64,000 bases of DNA from MGML01 sp964493985 (GTDB taxonomy: Bacteria; Chloroflexota; Dehalococcoidia; Dehalococcoidales; UBA2162). The stretch covers positions 1 to 64,000 of the forward strand of contig CAZBQL010000002.1 in NCBI GenBank assembly GCA_964493985.1. Direction: 5' to 3'. A program made the translations under genes and the position numbers. The notes under the pieces were generated by a model, which saw only the letters and a program-made list of their open reading frames with translations, was not told the origin of the DNA and made no database searches. This document shows, in pieces, positions 51,569-60,814 of the stretch. Within the stretch, counting starts at the first letter, position 1, and the number at the start of each line of letters is the position of its first letter.

Positions 51569-53533
51569 CTAATCAGGGATTCTCAGGGTTACTGTCGTTC
51601 CCTTACCGATTTCCGACTGTATAATCAAAGTTCCACCAACCAGACGGGCTCTTTCTCTCATCCCGATAATCCCCAACCGTCCGGAGACAGCAAGGTCACT
51701 GGTCCGTTTAGGTAATACAAAGCCCTGCCCGTCATCACGTATAATTATGGTTAATGCGGCAGTCTCATGATCAAGAGTTATCCGAACAATTTTAGCTCCG
51801 GAATGTCTTCTAATATTACTTAATACTTCCTGACAGATACGGAAAACAGCCAGTTCTTTATCAGGAACAAGCCTGAATTCAGCTTCCGAGAAATCAGCTT
51901 CGACCGATATTCCCGTATTTTTTTCAAGGTTTGATATTAACCACTCGAAAGCTGGTACAAGTCCAAGGTCATCCAGAATCGATGGTCTAAGGTCCTGGCT
52001 ATAACGGCGCACTCCTTCGAGAGCGAGGTCCGCTATATCGTGAAGTTTATTGATCTCGTTTATCACGGGTTTCTCCAACCCCCGGGTTGACGACATCAAT
52101 GAGTCCAGACCACGTGATAAATTCGCCAGGGCTTGCGCGGTATCATCATGCAATTCACGCGATATCCTTAACCGTTCATCTTCCTGTGCCCGGGTAATCT
52201 GAGTTATATAGTAGTCCATGTTTTTGCGAAGTTGTCTTTCCTCGGTCACATCCCTGGCAATAATCTGAGAGCCTATCTTGATATCATTACGGTATATAGG
52301 ACCTACTTTCAGTTCAATTGAAGCTTCCGTTCCATCTTTCTTGATCAGAGATATTTCTTCAGTTTCCCTCAGTAATACAGGATCCGTATCTTCCAGCACT
52401 ATCTTCTTGAGTTTATCGGAACTAACCCCGCTAAAAAGGTGAAATATCGTTGTATTTATTAGTTCATCCTGGCTATATCCGGTCAATTGGGTACATGCTT
52501 TGTTGACCATAATAATCCTGCCGGTCGTAGAATAAACCAGAATCGCTTCACTGGAATTTTCGAAGATCCCACGGTACCGTTCTTCTGATACCTGAAGTTG
52601 CTGCGTTATTATGCGTTCCTGCTGATAAAGGTTAGCGTTTTCAACGGCAATACCTATCTGGTATCCGACAGCCGATAGCAATTCTGCTTCCTCTGTCTGG
52701 AATTCACGCAGGTCGTACATAGCGATACAGATTGTACCGTTTACCTTATTTTTTGACATCATTGGGACTATCAGCGTGGAACGGACCTGGTATTTGCTTA
52801 TAATTTCCCTGGTTAATCTGGGATTCCTGGATGCATCCTCTACGATCAGGGGTTCTCCGGATTCGGCGACTCTGCCGTTAAATCCTTCACCGATTTTGAG
52901 TCTGTCTACCCCTCTGGCAAGCTCTTCATCAGCGCCACGATAAGTAGCCAGGGAAAGTTCACCTTTTTCGTCATCGACAAGAAATATCCAGGCGACATCA
53001 GCCTGTGTCAGGTCCATAATGTTATCGATAGCATGATTAAGAATATTGTGTAGGTCCAGTGATTCTGAAACGGTGCTTGCTATCCGGTTTAAAGAAGCAA
53101 GCGTATTTTCATGATTCTTTATTATCTGGATATCTGTCTGTAATTCCTGTTCCGTTTTTTTCAGCCGGTCAACCGTTAGTTGTTGCCGATGTATCAGCCA
53201 GGTCACCAGGATACCTATGAGCAGAAAGGCAACTGTTTCAATTATTGCTTCCAGTCTTTCGGACGATATGAATAATGCCCTGGGTAGCAGTCCCAGACTG
53301 ATGAATATCGCTGTTATTAATCCACCCTTTGATCTGAATACGAAGGCAGAGTATGCGACAGGGATAATAGAAAGGATCCGGTAAGTCGAATAGCGGATTA
53401 CCTGTAAAGGCAAATGGAGGGCAAATGTTTCAAGAAACGGAATCTGCTCAGCGTAAAAAACGGTAGCTCCAACTCCCATGATTGCTAAGATTCCCCAAAA
53501 ATGAAGATTTCTGAGTATCTGTCTCACCGACAA
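51569..53533 (-). CDS. Membrane histidine kinase with GAF and PAS domains
   Basis: The 654-residue sensor begins with about four hydrophobic segments within residues 10-115. A short coiled stretch, a GAF domain (about 145-300, LDLHNILNHAIDNIM to AVENANLYQ) and a PAS domain (about 310-430, GIFENSSEAILVYSTTGRI) follow. The kinase core is of the NarX type: ISRELHDDTAQALANLS with His462, LRPSILDDLGL, and ATP-site motifs IIIRDDGQGF and GIIGMRERA. It should phosphorylate the NarL-type regulator encoded 17 bases upstream. The start is TTG at 53533 or GTG at 53527, both near AGGAG. The signal is unknown; the divergent formate dehydrogenase operon is a likely target. Confidence 0.9.
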   Translation of the reverse strand: MSVRQILRNLHFWGILAIMGVGATVFYAEQIPFLETFALHLPLQVIRYSTYRILSIIPVAYSAFVFRSKGGLITAIFISLGLLPRALFISSERLEAIIETVAFLLIGILVTWLIHRQQLTVDRLKKTEQELQTDIQIIKNHENTLASLNRIASTVSESLDLHNILNHAIDNIMDLTQADVAWIFLVDDEKGELSLATYRGADEELARGVDRLKIGEGFNGRVAESGEPLIVEDASRNPRLTREIISKYQVRSTLIVPMMSKNKVNGTICIAMYDLREFQTEEAELLSAVGYQIGIAVENANLYQQERIITQQLQVSEERYRGIFENSSEAILVYSTTGRIIMVNKACTQLTGYSQDELINTTIFHLFSGVSSDKLKKIVLEDTDPVLLRETEEISLIKKDGTEASIELKVGPIYRNDIKIGSQIIARDVTEERQLRKNMDYYITQITRAQEDERLRISRELHDDTAQALANLSRGLDSLMSSTRGLEKPVINEINKLHDIADLALEGVRRYSQDLRPSILDDLGLVPAFEWLISNLEKNTGISVEADFSEAEFRLVPDKELAVFRICQEVLSNIRRHSGAKIVRITLDHETAALTIIIRDDGQGFVLPKRTSDLAVSGRLGIIGMRERARLVGGTLIIQSEIGKGTTVTLRIPD

Positions 53534-53550
53534 AAGCTCCTGGTTCCTTA

Positions 53551-54213
53551 TTAACTCAGGTCGTCGATACTGAGTAAACCTGTTTTTATCGATCGCAGGA
53601 CAGCTTCAGTTCTTGAACTGACATCCATTTTACGAAAGATATTTGCGAGATGAGTCTGTACTGTACGACGGCTTACAAACACGCTATCAGCAATGTCCTG
53701 GTTACTCATGCCCTTGGCCGCCAGCTTCAATATCTCCAGTTCACGTTCACTAATCTCTATATCCTGCACTGGCTCATGTTTACCTTTATCAGGTGCAAAA
53801 CGACTTAAAACTTTCTGAGCAATAACAGGATGTAATACAGATTCCCCGGTAAAGACAGAGCGTATAGCATTAATCAGTTCCGTACCGCGGACATTTTTTA
53901 ACAGGTATCCTGCCGCTCCAGCTTCCAGGAGTGCCGAAATATATTTATCGTTATCGTACGCAGTTAATATGATTACAGCCGTAGATGGCCGTATGATTTT
54001 TATCCGCTTTGTCGCCTCGATGCCGTTTACTTCCGGCATCGATATATCCATCAGGACGATGTCAGGCTTCAGTTTCTCTACCATTTCAATGGCCTCTTTG
54101 CCATTTACAGCTTCGCCAACAACCTCGATATCTTCTTCATTTTCTATCAGGTTTCGTGTCCCCTGACGAAAAAGTTCATGGTCGTCTGCGATTACTACCG
54201 TTATTTTGCTCAT
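53551..54213 (-). CDS. NarL/LuxR-type response regulator
   Basis: This 220-residue regulator has a receiver domain (VVIADDHELFRQG, phospho-Asp in IVLMDISMPEVNG, LTAYDNDKY, GYLLKNV) and a C-terminal LuxR-type helix-turn-helix (SERELEILKLAAKGMSNQDI, VSRRTVQTHLANIFRKM). The frame extends to 54252, but MSKITVVIADDHE at 54213 gives the normal N-terminus. It is the partner of the kinase immediately downstream. The 256-base gap to the divergent 54470 operon would hold its likely binding sites. Confidence 0.9.
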   Translation of the reverse strand: MSKITVVIADDHELFRQGTRNLIENEEDIEVVGEAVNGKEAIEMVEKLKPDIVLMDISMPEVNGIEATKRIKIIRPSTAVIILTAYDNDKYISALLEAGAAGYLLKNVRGTELINAIRSVFTGESVLHPVIAQKVLSRFAPDKGKHEPVQDIEISERELEILKLAAKGMSNQDIADSVFVSRRTVQTHLANIFRKMDVSSRTEAVLRSIKTGLLSIDDLS

Positions 54214-54469
54214 TTCAACGCGAATTACCTGTCGGTATGCATTCCGTACCAATTATAGTCCAATTTACATGAAGCGTTAAAACTTGTTTTTTCTTTACAT
54301 TATCACTGAATACACACTCCGGCAACTTATAAAAGGGTAATTTGCACATAATACGTATCCAAAATACGCCCATTGTGAAGGAGTAAGCAGTGTAATTACT
54401 GTTTTTTTCAGCGTTGACCGGCACTACTATGGTATTGGAACCAATTTATCTGTGAAGGAGGTGATAACG

Positions 54470-54835
54470 TTGAAATATTTGGCAGAGGATGAAAAACAAA
54501 CAAGAAATTTTCCTCCTATTGCGCAGATTTTAAAGGAACTTGATAAAGACCTGAGAGTCGATACCATTGAAAAGGTACCCATTAAAAAGAAATCAGAGCA
54601 GCCTTCAGGGAAAGAGGCAATACTTGCAGTTCTAACTCGAGCTGCTGATGACAACAAATTCCTGGCAAGGCTGGCAGAAGACCCCGGAAAAGTTCTTAGC
54701 GAGTATAACCTGACCCTGGAAGAAAAAGCAGCTCTTGGATCGGGTGATATTCTCCGGATCGAATCATGGGTAGGTAAGCTTGATACGCGATTATGTACAT
54801 GGATTACCTGCCGTCTTCAGCAGGAAAAATGGTAA
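54470..54835 (+). CDS. Small protein sharing the C-terminal domain of the linked formate dehydrogenase
   Basis: This 121-residue protein has no recognised enzyme domain. Residues 1-49 are charged and partly coiled (ILKELDKDLRVDTIEKVPI). Residues 50-121 match the last 72 residues of the FdhA at 57295 at about 72 percent identity, including EYNLT-EEKAA, SGDI, IESW-GKLDTRL and the final RLQQEKW. The part reading F-ARLAE-PG--L-EYNLT-EEKAAL resembles the N-terminal pattern of LigA-type subunits and some RiPP leader families. Translation starts at a TTG eight bases after GGAGG. It heads the NuoE-NuoF-FdhA operon and may dock on, chaperone or replace the tail of FdhA. Confidence 0.8.
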   Translation: MKYLAEDEKQTRNFPPIAQILKELDKDLRVDTIEKVPIKKKSEQPSGKEAILAVLTRAADDNKFLARLAEDPGKVLSEYNLTLEEKAALGSGDILRIESWVGKLDTRLCTWITCRLQQEKW

Positions 54836-54839
54836 AAGA

Positions 54840-55382
54840 ATGGCGAGAACAATGAGCATATCTGAAACTGCAAGCAGGGATACTCAAACAATTCTGAAAG
54901 ATGAACAGGCAATTAATGGTCGGTTAGATGAAATTTTAGCTTCGTATCGGGGAGATAAATCCGAACTGGTCTCCATTTTGCAGCATGTACAGCAGGATAT
55001 GGGTTATCTGGCTGAAGACGTTTTAGGCCGAATAGCCAGATTTGTTGACACGCCGGCAAGTACCGTGTTCGGCGTAGCGACCTTCTATACTCAACTCAAG
55101 TTGAGACCGATCGGGAAAAACGTCATCAAGGTATGCCGGGGGACAGGCTGCTATGTTAAAGGGTCTCCTCAGATACTTGCGGAACTTGAAAAACACCTCG
55201 GCATTCAAGATGGAGAAACAACGGAAGACATGGAATTCACCCTGGAAACCGTTGCCTGCTTCGGTGCCTGTGCGCTGGCACCTGTAATGGTAATCAATGA
55301 TGAGGTTTACGGGAAAATGACCGTCGATAAAGTAAAACAAATACTGGATACCTATAAAGAGAAGAAACCGAATGAAAAATAA
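54840..55382 (+). CDS. NuoE/HndA-like 2Fe-2S subunit
   Basis: The 180-residue thioredoxin-like ferredoxin subunit has the four cluster cysteines in CRGTGCYVKGS and ACFGACALAP, preceded by the helical part (LVSILQHVQQDMGYL, VFGVATFYTQ). It joins the NuoF-like subunit in an NAD(P)-reactive diaphorase. The ATG at 54840 lies just after the previous stop; 54852 is an alternative. The stop overlaps the next gene by eleven bases. Confidence 0.92.
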   Translation: MARTMSISETASRDTQTILKDEQAINGRLDEILASYRGDKSELVSILQHVQQDMGYLAEDVLGRIARFVDTPASTVFGVATFYTQLKLRPIGKNVIKVCRGTGCYVKGSPQILAELEKHLGIQDGETTEDMEFTLETVACFGACALAPVMVINDEVYGKMTVDKVKQILDTYKEKKPNEK

Positions 55383-57252
55383 TTATGGTGAAAAAAGAAC
55401 CGGAGATAAAGCAATAACTCGGACCGTATTCGTCTGCCAGGGCACCGGTTGTGTTTCAGGAGGGTCCAGGAAAATTTACGATGCCCTTAAGGAGGAGATC
55501 GAATCGGCGAATCTGGAGAATGTGAAGGTTGATATCACCGGTTGTCATGGTTTTTGCCAGCAGGGACCGATCGTTAATATCGAACCCGAAGGATTTTTCT
55601 ATACGGAGGTTCGATTAGAGGACATAAATGATATCGTCCATTCCCATCTGGTAAACGGGCAACCGGTAGAACGATTATTTTATCGGGACCTGACAACCGA
55701 TATGCCCATACCTCTTTACCATGATGTCCCCTTTTATAAGCAGCAGCATCGCGTTATCCTTCGCAATTGTGGTCATATTAATCCGGAGCGGATCGATGAT
55801 TATATTGGAGTTGGGGGTTACGAAGCGATACGACGAGTCCTTTCAGAAATGACACCCGAGGAGGTAATAGAGGAAATCAAGCGGTCGGGATTAAGGGGGC
55901 GCGGAGGTGCCGGATTTTCTACCGGTCAGAAATGGGATTTTTGTAGAGCTGCACCGGGCAACGAAAAATATCTGATATGCAATGCTGACGAGGGTGATCC
56001 AGGAGCTTTCATGGACAGGAGTATTTTGGAGGCAGATCCCCACTCGGTCCTGGAAGGTATGCTTATTGCCGGTTATGCCATTGGCGCTACGCACGGATAT
56101 ATTTATTGCCGTGCAGAATACCCTCTGGCAATAGAAAGGTTGAAGATTGCACTCGCCCAGATGCAGGAGCGTCACCTGCTCGGAGAAAAGATACTGAAAT
56201 CTAATTTCAGCTTTGATATATCGATAAAGGAAGGTGCCGGAGCCTTTGTCTGCGGTGAAGAGACAGCTCTTATGGCATCGATCGAGGGAGAACGAGGTAT
56301 GCCCCGGCCTCGCCCACCATTCCCGGCGACATCCGGTTTGTGGGGGAAACCGACCAATATTAACAATGTAAAGACGCTGGCATCCGTATGTAGAATAATC
56401 GAGAAAGGGGCCGAATGGTTCTCGAATATCGGGACCGAAACCAGTAAAGGAACAGCAGTATTCGCCTTAACGGGGAAAATAAAGAACTCCGGTCTGATTG
56501 AAGTTCCAATGGGAATGACATTATCCGACATTATATATGGAATCGGCGGAGGTATTCCAGGTAACAAACAGTTCAAAGCTGTGCAAACCGGAGGTCCGTC
56601 TGGAGGGTGTTTACCGGCAAGTATGCTGCATCTTCCGGTAGAGTATGAATCTCTGGCGAAGGCCGGTTCCATAATGGGTTCGGGAGGAATGGTGGTACTT
56701 GATGAGGATACCTGTATGGTTGATATTGCCCGATATTTTCTCTCCTTCACACAGCTTGAATCGTGCGGAAAGTGTATACAGTGCCGCTGGGGTACCAAGC
56801 AGATGCTGGATATCCTGGAAGATATTGTTGATGGAAGAGGAAAAGAAGGCGATATCGATCTGCTGCTGGAACTGGGTGAGGCTGTAAAGAACGGCTCGTT
56901 GTGTGCTTTAGGACAGACCGCACCGAACCCGGTACTCACGACAATACGCTATTTTCGTGATGAATATGAAGAACATATTAACGAGAAACGATGCCGGGCA
57001 CTATCCTGCAAAGCTTTACTGACTTATACTATCGATCCTGACAAGTGCAAAGGATGTGGCCTTTGTGCTAAAGCCTGTCCTGTCACAGCTATCAGCGGTG
57101 AAAAGCGAGAAGCACATATTATCGACCAGGAAAAGTGCATCAAGTGTGGTACGTGCTTCAATGTCTGCCCGGATAAAGTTAAGGCTGTAGTGAAAACGTC
57201 CGGGAATGAAATCGCAGTTCCGGAGGCTGTCGGTACAGGCAGTAAGAACTGA
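55372..57252 (+). CDS. NuoF/HndC-like NADH-binding iron-sulfur flavoprotein
   Basis: The 626-residue subunit carries FMN and the NAD(H) site. It has an N-terminal thioredoxin-like 2Fe-2S domain (CQGTGCVSGGS, CHGFCQQGP), then the core with SGLRGRGGAGFSTGQKW, CNADEGDPGAFMDR, GAGAYVCGEE-like GAGAFVCGEETAL and SCGKCIQCRWGTKQM (4Fe-4S). A C-terminal dicluster ferredoxin domain (CKGCGLCAKACP, CIKCGTCFNVCP) completes it. This is the arrangement of NADP-reducing hydrogenase HndC and electron-bifurcating HylB-like subunits. With the FdhA behind it the complex would couple formate and CO2 to NAD(P)H and ferredoxin. Confidence 0.93.
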   Translation: MKNNYGEKRTGDKAITRTVFVCQGTGCVSGGSRKIYDALKEEIESANLENVKVDITGCHGFCQQGPIVNIEPEGFFYTEVRLEDINDIVHSHLVNGQPVERLFYRDLTTDMPIPLYHDVPFYKQQHRVILRNCGHINPERIDDYIGVGGYEAIRRVLSEMTPEEVIEEIKRSGLRGRGGAGFSTGQKWDFCRAAPGNEKYLICNADEGDPGAFMDRSILEADPHSVLEGMLIAGYAIGATHGYIYCRAEYPLAIERLKIALAQMQERHLLGEKILKSNFSFDISIKEGAGAFVCGEETALMASIEGERGMPRPRPPFPATSGLWGKPTNINNVKTLASVCRIIEKGAEWFSNIGTETSKGTAVFALTGKIKNSGLIEVPMGMTLSDIIYGIGGGIPGNKQFKAVQTGGPSGGCLPASMLHLPVEYESLAKAGSIMGSGGMVVLDEDTCMVDIARYFLSFTQLESCGKCIQCRWGTKQMLDILEDIVDGRGKEGDIDLLLELGEAVKNGSLCALGQTAPNPVLTTIRYFRDEYEEHINEKRCRALSCKALLTYTIDPDKCKGCGLCAKACPVTAISGEKREAHIIDQEKCIKCGTCFNVCPDKVKAVVKTSGNEIAVPEAVGTGSKN

Positions 57253-57294
57253 TACAGGTATTGAAAGGGCAAGATATACTGGAGGTAATCGAAA

Positions 57295-60255
57295 ATGGTA
57301 ACCGTATCAACCACCAGCGTGGTAAAAAAACCGGGGATAATCACCCTGTCGATAAATGGCAAACAGGTAGAAACTCCACAAGGGGCGACCGTATTAGAGG
57401 CGGCTCAGCATGCCGGGATATATATCCCGGCACTATGTTATGACCCTGACCTGAAACCATATGGAGCATGCCGTCTGTGCATTGTTGAAATCGAAGGAGT
57501 ACGCGGTCTGCCGACTTCATGTACTACAGTGGCTACCGAAGGAATGGTAGTACATACCGAAACACCAAAGGTTAATCAGTCCCGGTGTATTACTATGGAG
57601 TTAATAATGGCCAATCATCACGGAGATTGTCTGACCTGCGTAAAAAACCAGCAATGCGAGTTACAGAAAATATCCCGATACCTGGGGATTGAACAGGAGC
57701 ATTTCGACAGGATGCGAAAGTCGACTGAAATACTCCCGGTCGATGATAGCCATCCGGCTTTTATCCGCGATCTAAACAAGTGCGTTCTCTGTGGTAAATG
57801 CGTCCGTGCCTGCCATGAAATTGCCGGCGTAGGAGCGATAGACCTTGCTTTTCGCGGTAATGCTACGAGAGTAAGTACGTTCGGTGATAAATCTATCCTG
57901 GATTCTATATGTGAGTCTTGCGGAGAGTGTCTTGAGCGCTGCCCTACGGGTGCCCTGGTTCCGAAAAATGCCAGGCAGCCTACAAGTGAAGTGAAAACTC
58001 TATGCCCGTATTGCGGCGTAGGTTGTTCCATATACCTGGGAGTTCGCAATAACGAGATTGTCAGCGTGCGTGGTGACAAGGATAGTCCTGTTAACAAGGG
58101 AGGACTTTGCGTAAAAGGCAGATTCGGATTCGATTTTCTTAACCATCCGGACAGGTTAACTGTACCGCTTATCAGGAGAGAGGGGTATGGAAAGGATGTT
58201 GAAATTAACGGCAATTTCAAGGACGTTTTCCGTGAAGCGAGCTGGGATGAAGCGCTTGACTTGGTTGCTGAAAATATAATGGATATTATGGGAAAAAGCG
58301 GGCCGGATAGTGTCGGAATACTCAGTTCGGCAAAATTTACCAATGAGGAAAATTATCTCGTACAGAAATTCGCCAGGGCGGTTATCGGTACCAACAATGT
58401 TGACCATTGTGCTCGTCTCTGCCATGCATCGACGGTAGCCGGCGCCAAGGCAGCCTTTGGCGAAGGTGCAATGAGTAATTCGATCTCGGATATAGCAAAG
58501 GCAGACCTGCTTTTCGTTATCGGTTCCAACACAACCGAATGTCATCCGATAATAGGACGCATTATCCGCCAGCGTGTAAAATCCGGTAATGCGAAACTTA
58601 TTGTGGCAGACCCGCGTAATATCGAGCTTGCCGGCATAGCCGCTGTGCACCTCCGCCATAAGCCGGGAACGGATGTGGCTCTTCTTAACGGGATCATGAA
58701 TGTGATAATCGAAGAAGGGCTGCACGATACTGAATTCATAAACGAGCGCACCGAACATTTCGAAGAAATGGCAAGCATTTTGAAACGGTATACACCCGAA
58801 AAGTCTGAAGAAATCACCGGAGTATCCAGATCAAATATTATCAGGGCAGCCCGTCTTTTTGCTTCTGCGGGGAGTGCCTGCATTCTGTATGGAATGGGTA
58901 TAACCCAGCACACAACCGGCACAGATAATGTAAAAAGTATTGCCAACCTGTTGATGTTAACGGGAAATATTGGTAGAGAAGCAACCGGCTTCAGTCCCTT
59001 GCGAGGTCAGAACAACGTTCAAGGAGCTTGCGACATGGGAGCGCTGCCTAATGTACTTCCCGGATATCAGTCAGTGAGTGATGCCTCCGTAAGACGGAAG
59101 TTTGAAAATGCCTGGCAGTGTACAATCAAGTCCGAACCCGGTCTGACGGCGACGGAAATGATAGAATCTGCCGAAAACGGCTATATCAAGGCGATGTATA
59201 TAATCGGCGAGAATCCGATTATGAGCGAGCCCTATACAGCAAGGGCTAAGCGGTCAATACAGAGCCTGGACTTCCTGGTTGTTCAGGATATATTTCCCAC
59301 CGAGACTGCGGTGCTCGCCGACGTTATCCTGCCGGCAGCTGCTTTTGCTGAAAAAGATGGCACCTATACGAGTACGGAGAGACGCGTCCAGAGAATCAGG
59401 AAAGCCGTCGAATCGCCGGGAGAGACCATGCCGGACTGGCGGATAATTTCCCTGCTTGCTATTAAAATGGGATTTCCTTTCTACTACAGGAATGTCGAAG
59501 AGATAAATCGGGAAATAGTTGAGCTGGTTCCGATATACGGTGGCATCCAGTACGATCGACTCGAGCAGTACGGATTACAATGGCCGTGTCTTAACAGAGA
59601 TGATCCGGGGACCTTGTTCCTGCATAAGGATAAATTTACACACGGATTGGGGCAGTTCCATGCGATCGAATACAAGCCGCCGGCAGAATCTGTTTCGCTT
59701 GACTATCCCCTGATTCTTACCACCGGCCGCGTCCTTGAACACTGGCATTCAGGCAGTATGAGTCGCAAAGCGAAGGTACTCAACAGCCTGAACCCCTCCG
59801 GCATGGTTGAAATAAATCCTGAAGATGCCATTAAACTGGGTATCACCGATGGCGATCTGGTATCTCTGGCTTCTCAGCGAGGTAAAATACAGGCTCCAGC
59901 TCGCGTTACTGAAAAATCATCTCCGGGACTTGCCTTTTTAGCTCTTCACTGGCATGAGTCCCCGGTTAACATGCTGACAAATCCGGCTCTGGACCCCATA
60001 GCTAAAATACCGGAGTTCAAGGTTTCTGCTGTAAGGGCTGTACTAACCGTACTGGAAAGAGCTGCCGAAGATAATAAATTTTTTGCCCGACTTGCTGAAA
60101 ATCCCGGTGAGGCATTAAAGGAATATAATCTTACCAGCGAGGAGAAAGCCGCCATAAGCAGCGGTGACATACGAAAAATCGAGTCATGGATCGGAAAACT
60201 CGATACCAGGCTGAAAAAGTGGCTTATTGCACGATTACAGCAGGAGAAATGGTAA
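57295..60255 (+). CDS. fdhA: Formate dehydrogenase alpha subunit, cysteine type, with extra C-terminal domain
   Basis: The 986-residue catalytic subunit has an N-terminal 2Fe-2S domain (CYDPDLKPYGACRLC), the HHGDCLTC His/Cys cluster, a dicluster ferredoxin part (CVLCGKCVRAC, CESCGECLERC) and the molybdopterin domain opening with CPYCGVGC. The metal ligand is Cys376 in ARLCHASTVAG, where selenium-type enzymes have Sec. The downstream GEGAMSNSI and LRGQNNVQGACDMG agree with formate dehydrogenase. The last 72 residues are an extra domain almost identical to the small protein at 54470, not part of the usual fold, which normally ends near the SPVNMLTNPALDP region. GGAGG precedes the ATG at eight bases. 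Confidence 0.9.
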   Translation: MVTVSTTSVVKKPGIITLSINGKQVETPQGATVLEAAQHAGIYIPALCYDPDLKPYGACRLCIVEIEGVRGLPTSCTTVATEGMVVHTETPKVNQSRCITMELIMANHHGDCLTCVKNQQCELQKISRYLGIEQEHFDRMRKSTEILPVDDSHPAFIRDLNKCVLCGKCVRACHEIAGVGAIDLAFRGNATRVSTFGDKSILDSICESCGECLERCPTGALVPKNARQPTSEVKTLCPYCGVGCSIYLGVRNNEIVSVRGDKDSPVNKGGLCVKGRFGFDFLNHPDRLTVPLIRREGYGKDVEINGNFKDVFREASWDEALDLVAENIMDIMGKSGPDSVGILSSAKFTNEENYLVQKFARAVIGTNNVDHCARLCHASTVAGAKAAFGEGAMSNSISDIAKADLLFVIGSNTTECHPIIGRIIRQRVKSGNAKLIVADPRNIELAGIAAVHLRHKPGTDVALLNGIMNVIIEEGLHDTEFINERTEHFEEMASILKRYTPEKSEEITGVSRSNIIRAARLFASAGSACILYGMGITQHTTGTDNVKSIANLLMLTGNIGREATGFSPLRGQNNVQGACDMGALPNVLPGYQSVSDASVRRKFENAWQCTIKSEPGLTATEMIESAENGYIKAMYIIGENPIMSEPYTARAKRSIQSLDFLVVQDIFPTETAVLADVILPAAAFAEKDGTYTSTERRVQRIRKAVESPGETMPDWRIISLLAIKMGFPFYYRNVEEINREIVELVPIYGGIQYDRLEQYGLQWPCLNRDDPGTLFLHKDKFTHGLGQFHAIEYKPPAESVSLDYPLILTTGRVLEHWHSGSMSRKAKVLNSLNPSGMVEINPEDAIKLGITDGDLVSLASQRGKIQAPARVTEKSSPGLAFLALHWHESPVNMLTNPALDPIAKIPEFKVSAVRAVLTVLERAAEDNKFFARLAENPGEALKEYNLTSEEKAAISSGDIRKIESWIGKLDTRLKKWLIARLQQEKW

Positions 60256-60814
60256 TTCTCCACCTGTTCATCGGGTGTTGAGAATGAATGACATCAAATT
60301 TATCCTTTAGTTTTTTATTCGTATATATTTGTATTTAGTCTATTAATAAGATTTAGATATCGAGACTGACGTTTAGGGTAATGGTTCTCTTCGTTGTGCA
60401 CCTCAATTAACCTTTCATAAATGCTTCCATACCAGTCCATCCCTTGCCGAAATGAAGGCTTCACGCAGACCCGCCTTCGTGCCCAGTGCGAGGATAGTCG
60501 TTCGTATGTCTTCCAACTATTTGTCAAGCTTGAGATCGAATATACGACTCGGGTCGGCTGCTTCTGAGGGTGTTTTCCTGACAAGGCAGGTGACATGTTT
60601 AATACTTCGAGATAAACCGTATACCGATGGGGTACAGGTATTCATCAAAACACGATATACAACTATCGCCTTCAAACTCTTGTACGGCGTATACATGAGA
60701 ATACCAGTAATTTATGTTTTCACCGTGTCATTTGACAGAAATCATAATTGATGGTATTGATATAAGTCTAACTGCCTTCCCTGAAAGACTAAAAGTCTCC
60801 GGGAGGTTTTAATA
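60256..60814. other. 559-base gap between fdhA and the second sensor kinase
   Basis: No gene can be supported. A minus frame at 60315-60596 (93 codons, ending LNLINRLNTNIYE) and a plus frame at 60452-60751 exist, but neither has a ribosome site or a family I recognise. The plus-strand end contains the kinase ribosome site and a small hairpin AGACT-AAA-AGTCT just upstream. The region may be decayed sequence. Confidence 0.4.

Noticed and set aside
56172..58758. Several long minus-strand frames opposite NuoF and FdhA
   Set aside because: They mirror the reading frames of well-recognised genes, are Ser/Pro-rich and lack ribosome sites.
60315..60751. Opposed frames of 93 and 99 codons in the fdhA-kinase gap
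   Set aside because: No ribosome site, no family resemblance, and they overlap each other. Left as an unexplained gap.
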